Positions 44,084 to 54,255 of a stretch of DNA of 64,000 bases are shown here, piece after piece. Below the pieces are notes generated by a model. That model did not search any database, was not told where the DNA came from, and worked only from the letters and a program-made list of their open reading frames with translations. Origin of the DNA: Bathynomus jamesi (taxonomy: Eukaryota; Arthropoda; Malacostraca; Isopoda; Cirolanidae); NCBI GenBank assembly GCA_023014485.1, contig JAJOZX010002354.1, forward strand, positions 336,001-400,000, written 5' to 3'. A program made the position numbers and the translations under genes. Numbering within the stretch: position 1 is the first letter of the stretch; each line of letters starts with the position of its first letter.

Positions 44084-47000
44084 CTAGAGGTTGAGTCTTT
44101 GTACGGATTTCCGAGATCTATTAGATCTTCGTGGCGGTTCATTTTCAGCTTGAGTAGTTGGAGCGGTGTTTACTGTTGTGCCAATATCATTTTCTCTCTT
44201 AGAACCAGTCCGTTCATAAGTCGGTTGAGTGGGTGTGCTGGAAGTATCAGTGATAGGAACTTGTGCATCGTTCTCAGTTGGAGGCTCCGTTTGTTTATTT
44301 TCTTCAGGATTTTGAAAATTTTCTTTTAGATGGAAATCGATGTCGCCGCTAGGAGAAAGGTCTTTGATAGAAACTGTATCCTCTCTGCCATTCTGAAAGC
44401 GTACGTGGGCGTAGTGCGGATTAGCTTCGATGAGTTCCACTGTGTCAACGAGAGGCTCGAACTTCGAATGGCGAACGTGACGTCTCAGTAAGACGGGTCC
44501 AGGAGTAGAGAGCCATGTTGGTAGAGCAGTGCCAGTAGATGTTTTCCTTTGGAAAGAGAACAGTCGTTCATGTGGCGTCTCGTTCGTGGATGTGCAGAGT
44601 AAGGATCGGATAGAGTGAAGAGCATCGGGTAGCACTACCTCCCAATTACGAACATTCAATTTTCGACTTTCCAGAGCGCAGTTGATAGTGTTCCATATGG
44701 TAGCGTTATAACGTTCGCATTGAGCGTTTCCCGTGGGATGGTATGGCGTGGTACGACTCGTAGAGATGCCGTGAGAAGTGAGAAAAGTTCGGAATTCCGC
44801 CGACATGAAGGAGGAACCCTGTCAGAGTGCACATACGATGGCATGCCAAATATCGAGAACAAGTGCGTTAGACAGTTTACTACGGTTGATGCACTGACGT
44901 CTTTGCATGGATACGCGAACGGAAACCGAGAGTATTCGTCAATAATGACAAGAAGATATGTATTTTGAGTTGCGCTTGGTAACGGCCCCTTGAAATCGAT
45001 GTTTAGGCGTTCGAAGGGAGCAATAGCTTTAATTAACTGAACATTATCATGTTTATAAAAGTTAGGCTTGCATCTTGCACACACAGTGCAGCGACTGGTA
45101 ACGCGTCGGACTTCGTCTACTGAGTACGGTAAATTGCGGGTACGGACAAAGTGTAGCATACGTTTAGTGCCGGGATGAACCAGTGATTCGTGTAGTTGCT
45201 CGAGCGAGTTCGTTGAACAAGTGCTGAGGCAGTACCTCGACAAAACGTCAGCAGGGACATTTTCACGCCCAGGACGATATCGGATGGTGAATGAGAATGC
45301 TGCTAGCTCTATCCTCCAACGTAGTATTTTGTCGTTTTTAATACGACTTGCGGCAGTTTGATCAAACATAAAGGAGACACTACGTTGATCAGTCAACAGA
45401 TAGAAGTGCCTAGTCAGAAAATGTTTCCATTTACGAATGGATTCGACGATTGCGTACGCTTTCTTCTCTACTATGTGTAGGCGTCTTTCTGTAGCGTTAA
45501 GAGAACGTGAGAAAAACGCTACAGGTCGTTCGTTTTGAGTTAAAGTTGCAGCTATGGCGTTATCAGAAGCGTCGGTCTCGATAACGAGTGGAATGTCTTC
45601 GCGCACTGCTTGGACAACAGCTTTGCAGAGAGTATCTTTCAACAATGGTATAGCGTTTAGTGCCGCCTCTGACAGAGGAAAGCTCGTGGTCTCTAAGAGA
45701 GGTTTTACTTTCTGAGAATACTGCGGAATCCATTTTGCATAATATGCAAATAATCCTATGATCTTTTGAAGAGATTTGCTGTTCGTTGGTGTTGTAAGTT
45801 CTTGCAGAGGTCGCAAACGGTCTGGATCAGGCCTCAGTTCGTTGTGCGATATCGTGTACCCCAGTAGATTAACGGAAGTAACGACAAACTTACATTTGTT
45901 TTTGTTGAACGTCAAGCCTGAGCGTTCCGCTACTTCGAGAAATCTTGGGAGATTGTGATCATGTTCAGCGCGGGTATTTCCACAAATTGCTAAATCGTCT
46001 AAATAAGCGTAGGTACTCTGTAATTCGTTGCGAATAATTATATCGTTTATAACACGTTGGAAAACTGCGGCTCCGTTTGTGACTCCCATAGGGATTCGTG
46101 TGAATTGATAGAGTTGCCCGCACGCTTGAAATGCAGTATAAGGTCTTTCGTCAGCGCCTATTTCCACTTGGTAGTAAGCTTGTGAGAGGTCGATAGTGCT
46201 GAAGTAGTAGTGTTGCTCAACGTTATTTACCAATTCTGCTATGCGGGGAAGCGGATACGCATCTGGTTGAGTAAATCTGTTTATCGTTTTTGAGAAATCA
46301 ACGACCATGCGTTTTCTCCGAGATTCAGTCGCGACGACCACTACTTGGGCGCGCCATGGCGAGCTGCTTGGTTCGATTATATCCTCTTTCAGCAAACTGT
46401 TGATGTGGTTTTTAATGAATTCATGATCAGTAGAACTGTATTGGCGACTTTTGGTAGCGATTGGGTGACAATCTTTGGTTAGATTACTAAAGAGTTTCGG
46501 GGTTTCAATTTTAACCTTGGCAAGGTTGCAATTTTTTATTTCTAATGGTGGTCTGTTACCATTAAAATCGATGTGCAACTCCTTATGAAGACTGAGAAAC
46601 GGTAGGCCTAGTATTATCTCTGTACAGAGTTCAGGAATTATTGATAGTTCGACGTGTTCGTATTGCTGTCCGTTAATAGAGATAGTAGCGATACAGTATT
46701 CTGTAACTGAATTGGAGAACGACGATGAGGCCATTGTAATTGTTGCTGTTCGTGGATGTTTTGGCAAATTTAGCAGTTCGACGATGTCTTTTTGAATGAA
46801 ATTGTCTGAACTTCCAGTGTCGAGAAGAGCGTTACAACTTCTATCATTGATTCGAGCTAGTACAGTTGACGGAGCGAGTCCAGTGGATGCGGATTGAATT
46901 GATGCTAATGTAACGTAGGAAGATGACGTAGTGATAGCAGCGCAATCAGTTGATGATTTGCAAACTTTTGACCAGTGTCCTTTCTTGTTACACTTACTGC

Positions 47001-47733
47001 ACATAGAATCTCGTGCAGGGCAACGTGAGCGGGCGTGACGCATTCGACCACAAAAGTAGCAAGTTGTGGAAGTAGCCTTAGAGTTGGACTGTCGAATAAT
47101 GGCGGCTGATTGTTCGTCACTACTGGTTACGTCATCTACACAAGCAGTTGGTTCCCTTTGACTAGTATGGTTGATGGTTGCTGCTGCTGTGGGTATGTAG
47201 GCATTGCTGTATGATTGCGCATTTCGTTGGGCTTGATCTAAAGCTTTAGCTTGATTCACAGCTTCGTTCAAAGATAACGTCTTATTTTCGAGTAGTCGCG
47301 TCCTCATGTTGCCGTCGCGCAGGCCACGAATAAATGAATCTCTGATATACGAGCACTTATTCTCATCAGCGGACACGCTTTTGAAGCTGCAATCATTAGC
47401 TAAGTGGTTTAGTGATCGCAAAAATTCATCAATGTCTTCATCATGCTTCTGGGAGCGAGTTGAAAGCAGGTGGCGAGCGTAGATTTCGTTAGGAGTTTTA
47501 ACGTAGGCGGCTTCCAAGAGTCCTACAGCTACGTCGTAGTCGGAGCAGTCTTGGATGATGTCTCCAACATTCGGGCCGATGTGAAGAAACAAAAGTTCGA
47601 GTTTATCAGGGTTGTGAGCTTCTAGTGTAGTAATGAAATATCGGAAACCTCTGATTCATAGTTTCCAATGCCTGTCACATTGAGGAGAGTTAGGGGCAAC
47701 GTCAAACTTTTCTGGGCGGATGATCTTGTCCAT
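44084..47733 (-). pseudogene. Antisense Gypsy gag-pol polyprotein
   Basis: ATG at 47733 (MDKIIRPEKFDV) is followed by a TGA at codon 26; the frame then stays open from 47655 to 44656. Two CCHC-like knuckles (CYFCGRMRHARSRC, CSKCNKKGHWSKVC), protease ALLDTGSSDNFIQ, RT FSTIDLSQAYYQVEI with catalytic AYLDDLAICG, RNase H VIETDASDNAIAAT, integrase zinc CTVCARCKPNF and first Asp NIDFKGPLPS. A frameshift near 44806, just after HSD (second Asp), moves the rest to 44806-44084 (PTGNAQCERYN with the Glu), ending in a Ser/Thr/Glu-rich tail. Two lesions only. Confidence 0.87.
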
Positions 47734-47761
47734 AACGACCCAAAATTTTTGAGTTTAATAA

Positions 47762-47951
47762 ATTGTTGAGACAAAACAATGTCCAAGATTAAAGGCTTTA
47801 TTAAACTCAAAATTTAGCATACAAGAACACATAAACTGCAAAAGAGAAACATAATTAGTTTAGCAACTAATGAGACAACTAATAGCGTATACATAAATTA
47901 GCAACTAATATACAGACGATTAGATTACAAAGAAGCAATATAATTATCATA
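47762..47951 (-). repeat. Antisense Gypsy 5' LTR
   Basis: Same sequence as the 3' LTR apart from a few transitions. It is followed on the minus strand by the leader TTTTGGGTCGTTATGG, which contains the gag start ATG at 47733. Confidence 0.88.
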
Positions 47952-48559
47952 GCAAGGAACCTTTTTGGGATATTAAATCCAATATGGTTAGAATAAGTAA
48001 CAGTAAATAGCAAATACTAAAGCTTTTTTTCATGATGGAAGCCCAGCGTGGACAACGAGTCATTAGGAAAGATGCCCCAAAATATAGCTTCCCTCACCAG
48101 CCATTTTCTAAGCAGTTAAGACGCAGCTTTGGAACAGGATCTTGGGTTTAAAGCTGAACTAAACACCTACATTCAGGACCTGAATATACACAAGAATCTC
48201 GTAGCATTTACGTCAGATTGAGTTCACACCAAAGGAAAAGGATAACTATTGTATTTTTAGCCAAAATCTAAAACTTAAAACTCAATTGTTAACTCTAAGC
48301 ATCCATTTTTTGAGACATTTAACACGTCTGTTTAATGTGATACAACTCGTTTAATGTTACTTATTCGAACCATAGTAATTTAATATCTGAGAAGGGTTCC
48401 TTGTTCCATGCACAGTACCGTATGTGTATTATATACCTTTCAACCTTTCAAATGTTTCATGCGATGATTCTTCATTTCACAAAGGTCAAGCTTGTCACCC
48501 CTCCTCTTAAGCTGGCCTGGTGAAGTAGAGAGTTGGTTTCTTGTACTCTTTACCCAACA

Positions 48560-49300
48560 GCCATTTACGTCCGGCTCATCTGGGATTGTTCTGAGCCAAG
48601 CGTCTAATCTTCTTTCGAAGACGACCCGGACAGGCGGCTGGAATTCTGTGAATGGGCAAGAACAAAAGGGGACGAAGGCACGGAGTTCTCGGCTGGCATC
48701 CTGTTTTCAGATGAAGCCAACTTTTATGTTCATGGAGAGGTTAATCGTCAAAATCGTCAAACGCAAGGCGCTGGAAAAATGATGGTGTGGTGCGGGATAT
48801 GGGGCAACACAATTGTTAGCCCTTTTTTCATTGACACCAATCTGAATGCCGAAATGTATCTAAACATGCTGCAAGACACAGTCATGCCGTCCCTGCTGAA
48901 CGAGGACGGGGGATTTCCAGCGTACTTTCAGCAAGATGGGGCGCCACCCCATTACGATATCTGCGTGCGCCAGTGGCTGGATCAGCAGTTTCCGAGTCAT
49001 TGGATTGGCCGCCGTGGTCCCGTGGAGTGGCCTCCGAGGTCCTCCAGACCTCACCCCCCCTTGATTTTTACTTGTGGGGGCACTTGAAGGCCATGGTGTA
49101 CCAGGAGAAAATACAAAACACGGACCACCTAAAGGAACGCATTCGTGATGCGTGTGCACGCATAACACCAGACGTGTTAACGCGCGTTTGCCATAACGTA
49201 ATGGTACCCACATAGAGCATATTTTGTGACTTACAAGTGATTGCATAATAAATTGACCATTGTGCCTATGTATGGAGACTTTTGACTCACCCTGTATATA
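48560..49300 (+). pseudogene. Tc1/mariner-superfamily transposase relic
   Basis: Reading frames change several times. RRLEFCEWARTKG and LFSDEANFYVHGEVNRQN (first D) lie near 48620-48760, then MMVWCGIWGNTIVSPFF and FQQDGAPPHYDICVRQWLD (second D near 48935). The third D region (DLTPLDFYLWG-like) is reached after a frameshift near 49050 (LDFYLWGHLKAMVYQ). The second and third acidic residues are 41 apart, as in DD41D-type elements. The 3' end is near 49300 (TTGACTCACCCTGTA). The N-terminal half is missing. Confidence 0.8.
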
Positions 49301-49372
49301 TATATATATATATATAATATATATAATATATATATATATATATATAATATGTAATATATATATATATATATT
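49290..49372. repeat. (TA)n microsatellite
   Basis: Nearly pure TA/ATAT tract directly after the mariner end. Confidence 0.9.
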
Positions 49373-49414
49373 AGGCAGGGTCGAAAATGGAAAATTTTTT
49401 ATTTCTTCAAAAGT

Positions 49415-49675
49415 ACACTATGTGAGAAGTTTCATTTTATCATCTTAACCAAATATTGAAATATCAAGCATGTGCCACCCCTAGCACATCCCCTCCCCTT
49501 TTTTTTACCCTCATATTTGCATATATTTAAATGGGAAAAAATGTTTTCTTAAAAAGTACACTGTGAGATTTTTTTATCACTAACAAAATATTAAAAAATC
49601 AAGCATGTGCTACCCTACTACCCCTATCACATGCCCCTCCTCCCTTTTTTACCTTCATATTTGCATATATTCTAC
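49415..49675. repeat. Tandem duplication, about 135-bp period, two copies
   Basis: AAAGTACACT(A/G)TG, ATCAAGCATGTGC, CCCCTCC and TTTGCATATAT occur in the same order at 49417-49530 and 49553-49672. The copies have diverged by small indels. No ORF. Confidence 0.8.
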
Positions 49676-49893
49676 AGATCTACAGAAGCTAAGGCTAACA
49701 AAGACCCTAAGATCCACTCTAAGGTTAGCCCGAGAGAAAGAAGAAAGTAAGGGGTTAAAAGAAGAGAATAAGGGGTTAAGTAAGTAGCAAAACCTATCAC
49801 TCATGGGTTAAAATTCATTCAGAAAGAGAGAAAGAAAGACACCATCACCATCCGCCGGCCACTGTCGACAAGTCGGAAAAATAGTCGAAGAGA

Positions 49894-50033
49894 ATACTTC
49901 CAGCTGTTGCAGACCAGTCCTTCACTCCGTAGGGAGGGAGAGGATGCAGCCCACTCTGCCGGAAAGGGGTGAAAGATGAAAAGAAGTAAAATAAGAACGC
50001 ATTACAAACCATGCAACACATTCTTAACTCAAA
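49894..50033 (+). repeat. Direct repeat unit 1 flanking Academ-like element 2
   Basis: ATACTTCCAGCTGTTGCAGACC ends at CACATTCTTAACTCAAA; it matches 53702-53836 in the same orientation. Both contain GCCGGAAAGGGGTG and ATAAGAACGCATTACAAACC. It lies outside the transposon, so it predates the insertion or was duplicated with it. Confidence 0.82.
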
Positions 50034-50043
50034 GCAACATATA

Positions 50044-50474
50044 TAGTCCGGTTGCACGGGGTGGGAACCCTGCATTGTTTGTTATAAAGCAAATCTTGAC
50101 ACATTTTGAAAGCTTATATCACCCCATTCAAAAATCCATCGGGTGTACACCTGATCCCCGCTTGGCTTTTTCAATTTGGCCGCCATTTTCCAAGATGGCC
50201 GGCGAAACTGAAAAATCCCATGTCCTGGTCAATACTTGATGGATTTTGATGATCTTGGTGCCATTTCTAGGGATTTTTAGGATGATGAGTCGATCTGGAG
50301 GGGTTGCAGATACTTTGGGAGTCGTTTTGACCCACATTCGTCAATACTCAAGGTCATTGGAGGTCAAACGCCCCCCGAAATAAGGAATATCCCATATCCC
50401 GGGCAGTCGTGGAGATATTTTGGTGATCTTACTGTCGTTTTTATGGTTTTGGGCGAGACTGAGTAGTTCTATAG
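50044..50474 (+). repeat. Left TIR of Academ-like element 2
   Basis: Inverted copy of 53261-53701. Shared blocks include TTGTTATAAAGCAAAT, TCGGGTGTACACC, AAGATGGCCGGCGAAACTGA, GAGTCGATCTGGAGGGGTTG, CCCATATCCCGGGCAGTCGT and AGTAGTTCTATAGG. Confidence 0.9.
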
Positions 50475-50825
50475 GGTTTAAAATGAAATCAGGGATTATT
50501 TTCTCCATGGTAAGGTGAATTCCAATATGTCTAATTGTTCCTCTTATTTTTTTCAGATTGTTGAGATTATTGCTGATGGTGCTGCCCACCTGGTCGTTTG
50601 ATGACGTCTTGGTTGTGTTGTTTTTTAACTGCTGAATATAGAGAATATACCAGGTGAGCATTGTTTAGTTTTCATTTGCTGAGGATAAATTATTTCAATG
50701 CGATTTGTACTCTGAAGAATGGGTAAACAAAATTCTTATTTTTCAGGTTCGACAAAAGCTGCAGACGAATGTTTCTTCAAGGATTTCCTGCGTAGCTGTC
50801 CTGGAGGTCAGAAAGGTCTTTCAAA

Positions 50826-51372
50826 TTGTCGGATGATTCAGAAAATCATAGAGAGCAGCGACATCAGAGGGCAGCCAGATGTTTGAGCGAGACTAGAGCC
50901 TCTCTTGAAAGATGGAGCAAAAATCCTTTGTTGTCACAAGAACTGTGGTGTTTCCACTTATGTGTCAAGCGGAATTTATCAGCATTCATGAAAAAGAGAG
51001 AATGTGATACCCCTACAGTGGAACCAAAAGACTACGTAGTGCTGTTCTCAGTGAAGGCCCAGTATATGACCCTAAAAACACTGTCTCTTTTGTTTGAAAG
51101 TCAGTAAGTGTATATTACCCGAGAAATATGACATCAAAGTTTTGGTGCAATACCGCATTCCAGCATCTAGGTTTATGACCGATAAGCTTGGTGATAAAAA
51201 AACAAATTACAAAGATGTGTTGATAGAAAAGTGTAAACTGAAAAATGATGAGCAGGGACAAGTTGCACTCAGTAGGTTGTTGGGCATGAAAGGAGATTTA
51301 CCGGCTGAAGAAGCCCGACACCATAAAGATTGTATGTCTACCTTTCATGTTGAGGTTGAGAGAGCTTGCTAG
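50826..51372 (+). pseudogene. Remnant of Academ-like N-terminal coding region
   Basis: Two short open frames (50826-51107 and 51094-51372) with no confident motif; a degraded run such as RLLGMKGDLPAEEARHHKDC, with Cys and His, may be part of the N-terminal zinc-binding region. The position between TIR and nuclease, and the absence of a DDE-like core, suggest a large internal deletion joined here. Confidence 0.4.
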
Positions 51373-51414
51373 AATAGGTCAAGGGTTGAACCTGAAGACC
51401 AACCCTTCATTGCT

Positions 51415-52864
51415 TTGTGTGTAGAATTGTCGAAGGACAAAATGAAACCATGGAATTCAATTGAAGTAGAGAAGCTTTACAAAGAGTTAGGTGGTGAGAA
51501 GTTGTCCTCTCGAAAATGGGGTCGACCAACAGTTGTTATCATGGATGTGTCAGCTGTTTTGTGGACAGTCGACTGGCCTGTTAGTGGCACAGTTGCTACA
51601 TTTATCCAAACCTTCAAAGTATGCCTACCGAAACATCTTTCTCATGCATCTGTAGTACTAGCTTTTGATCGCTACTATGATTTCTCTCCGAAATCAAACA
51701 ATCGGGCAATGAGAAGCAAGAGCAGCAGAGTTCACAAGCTGGACCTCAACAACCCATTGCCTACAAGAGACGCTGTTCTCATGTGCACCGCGAACAAAGA
51801 GCAACTAAACAGGCTGCTATGTGAGCAAATCCTTGCTGACAGTGAGTATCTCGGAGCTGTAACCCTAGACCATGAGCTAGTGCTTGCAAGATGGCAGACC
51901 ATACCGACTTCCATTGTGCGAGGCAGGAGTCGAGCAGCATTGGAGCTCTCATCTCATGAAGAGGCTGACGTGATAATGACACAACACGCTATCGCACAAG
52001 CTGAGAAAGATTCTGATGCCCGCATCTCCATCATTTGTGATGACACAGACGTGTTTGTCATGCTGACTCACTTCTATGAATTTAAGAAACTAGGCTGTCT
52101 CATGATTATAGAGTCTCCAGTGCGTGGCAGAAAGTCAGTGGACATCCGAGCAACTGTAACCCAGCACAAAGACATCATCCCACAAATCCTCAAACTACAC
52201 GCTTTGAGTGTTTGTGACACAGTTGCAGCAATACATGGCATCGGCAAAGCCACTGCCACTGCCACAGCCAAGAAGGGTCGGAAGCTAGACAAGCTGGGGT
52301 CCCTTGATGCATGCTTTGGCCATATCGAGAAAGAGGCAACAGCGTTCATTGTTGCATGCTATGGGGATAAGAAATCCTCATCTCTTACTGAGTGTCGTCA
52401 GCGAGTATGGGCTCAGAAGACAGGGAAGTCGGGAACTGCTGCACCTAAACTATGTTCTCTACCACCAACAACTGAAGCTTTCCATCAAAATGTGCTCAGA
52501 GTCCACTACACTGGCGAACTGGCTCGATGCACTAAAGTGTGACCAACCACCACTTGATCATGTGCATTATGGGTGGGAGAGAGACGAAACAAACAGAGTT
52601 CTCATCCCCAAAACAGTTGGTGAAGGAGTGTGCTTAGCACCAGATGAAGTTCTGAAGCTAATCAGATGTGGGTGTGAATCACAATCAGCATGCAGGGGGA
52701 GTCGCTGCGGCTGCATGGGACGCGGAATCCCTTGCACAATGTTCTGTGTATGTGGCAGCGGCTTGGATTGCAACAATCCATTGACCCAAAACGCAAACAA
52801 AGAGCAGACTGATGATCCTGACGATCCTGACACAACCATGTCTTTTGATATTTGCCCCCGATAA
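51415..52864 (+). pseudogene. XPG-like nuclease and CXC tail of Academ-like element 2
   Basis: First frame 51415-52542. RPTVVIMDVSAVLW is like the XPG N strand with Asp; SSHEEADVIMTQHA and IICDDTDVFVMLTHFY match the XPG-I acidic cluster; VCDTVAAIHGIGKATA resembles the H3TH loop of FEN1/XPG nucleases. A frameshift near 52510 shifts the C-terminus to the frame of 52304-52864 (LANWLDALKCDQPP), which ends in a Cys-rich CXC-like motif (RCGCESQSACRGSRCGC, FCVCGSGLDCNNP). XPG-type enzymes cut branched DNA; a role in transposition or repair of the excision site is inference. Confidence 0.75.
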
Positions 52865-53260
52865 GTGGTTACCTAATGTGAATAACTGCATCAAAGTTGT
52901 CAATGCCAATCCCCCAGCTAGGTGTGAGCTTTGTTTTGCTTACGAGGTCATATCTTGTAGCTTTGCAACCTTCCATAAAATGCATGTGCCCTGCACTTCA
53001 GCATAAATTGTGGTTTATATCCGAATATCCATAGCAATATAATGTGGGTTATGTCATTTAAGCATTATGATCTGGTTTTATCTGCAGAAAAGATGTTAAG
53101 TGCTCAGCAGTTAGCTAGATTGTAGAAATTGTCACTGAAATAAAGCAAATACAGTGACGTCAACTGTGGCATTATCATATTTCAAGGCCAAACTTTAACC
53201 TCAAATGACCTTGACTTGACCCATGGAGTTGCAAAATGATATCCTACTGTTATTATGTGC

Positions 53261-53701
53261 CTATAGAACTACTCATTTTCGCCCAAAACCATGAAAACGA
53301 CAGTAAGATCACCAAAATATCTCCACGACTGCCCGGGATATGGGATATTCCTTATTTCGGGGGGCGTTTGACCTCCAATGACCTTGAGTATTGACGAATG
53401 TGGGTGAAAACGACTCCCAAAGTATCTGCAACCCCTCCAGATCGACTCATCATCCTAAAAACCCCTAGAAATGACACCAAGATCATCAAAATCTATCAAG
53501 TTTTGACCAGGATATGGGATTTTTCAGTTTCGCCGGCCATCTTGGAAAATGGCGGCCATATTGAAAAAGCCAAGCGGGGGTCAGGTGTACACCCGATGGA
53601 TTCTTGAATGGGGTGGTATAAGCTTTCAAAATATGTAAAAATTTGCTTTATAACAAACAGTGCAGGGTTCCAGTAAAATCAGGGTCTGTGCTACCGGATT
53701 A
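53261..53701 (-). repeat. Right TIR of Academ-like element 2
   Basis: Partner of the left TIR, about 90-95 percent similar by eye. The difference is largest at the outermost 40 bp, where the right end has an extra stretch (AAAATCAGGGTCTG). Confidence 0.88.
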
Positions 53702-53836
53702 ATACCTCCAGCAGTTGCAGACCGGTACTCTACTCCATAGGGGGTAGAGGACGGAGCCCACTGCGCCGGAAAGGGGTGGGAGATGAAAAGTAAAATAAGA
53801 ACGCATTACAAACCATGCAACACATTCTTAACTCAA
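53702..53836 (+). repeat. Direct repeat unit 2 flanking Academ-like element 2
   Basis: Partner of 49894-50033, about 85-90 percent similar by eye. It starts with ATA, the same three bases that form the target duplication of the transposon. Confidence 0.82.
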
Positions 53837-53896
53837 ACACTATCATACCATGCAAACTACAGACATGCAATGAAGAGAGTTACAGACATGCAAATA

Positions 53897-53899
<3 letters not shown>

Positions 53900-53956
<57 letters not shown>
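53900..53956. repeat. (GA)n microsatellite
   Basis: About 28 GA dinucleotides without interruption. Confidence 0.95.
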
Positions 53957-53960
<4 letters not shown>

Positions 53961-54159
53961 AAAGAATAACAAAAAGTGGGTTAGTTTACGCTACGAGCTA
54001 CATCTAAGTTCGTGTTAGTAATATTTTTTTTTTTGCTGGCATCCCACGCTGGCATGTCACAAGCTGGCATTATCTTCAACAGACTCATCCTCGATCACCA
54101 CTCCCAGAGCTCCTGATGCTAATTGTTTTATTATATTAAACAACGTTAATAATTTTAAC

Positions 54160-54240
54160 AAGGGAGAGGGAAAAGGGGGAGACTCAGAGGGAAAAGGGGG
54201 AGGCTCAGAGGGAAAAGGGGGAGGCTCAGAGGGAACTTAT
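54160..54240. repeat. 21-bp minisatellite, about 3.5 copies
   Basis: Unit AGAGGGAAAAGGGGGAGGCTC, purine-only on this strand apart from the CTC end. Purine-rich strands of this kind can form triplex or R-loop structures. Confidence 0.88.
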
Positions 54241-54255
54241 TATTATATTGAATAA

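Larger units (their letters stand above)
43701..47951 (-). mobile_element. Gypsy-type LTR retrotransposon, antisense
   Basis: 190-bp LTRs at 43701-43890 and 47762-47951 differ at about four positions. Minus-strand polyprotein gag-PR-RT-RH-INT runs between. A purine tract (GAAAGAAGGGAAAAA) precedes the 3' LTR near 43893-43910. The flanks share about 20 bp (43682-43702 and 47953-47974), far more than the 4-6 bp an LTR integrase makes. Confidence 0.88.
43672..48413. mobile_element. Small DNA element with TIRs of about 70 bp, split by an antisense Gypsy
   Basis: GTGCGTGGAACAAGGAACCC at 43672 is repeated inverted at 48413 (GTGCATGGAACAAGGAACCC on the minus strand). The inverted similarity goes on across the Gypsy insertion (GATATTAAAT, ATGGTTAGAATAAGTAACA at 47970-48010 against 48345-48390). 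Without the insert it is about 490 bp. No transposase was seen, so the superfamily is unknown. The stretch before it (43500-43671) has no recognised feature. Confidence 0.7.
50044..53701 (+). mobile_element. Academ-like DNA transposon 2, internally deleted (3658 bp)
   Basis: Ends TAGTCCGGTTGCAC and (inverted) TAATCCGGTAGCAC resemble those of element 1 (TAGTCCAGGCAAT). The flanks are ATA on both sides (50041-50043 and 53702-53704). TIRs are about 430-440 bp. The interior keeps an XPG-like nuclease and CXC tail but no recognisable transposase core, so it is probably non-autonomous. Confidence 0.75.

Noticed and set aside
48492..48782. 96-codon frame starting MSPLLLSWPGE
   Set aside because: The real coding sense of the mariner relic (FSDEANFY) is in another frame; only short stretches are shared.
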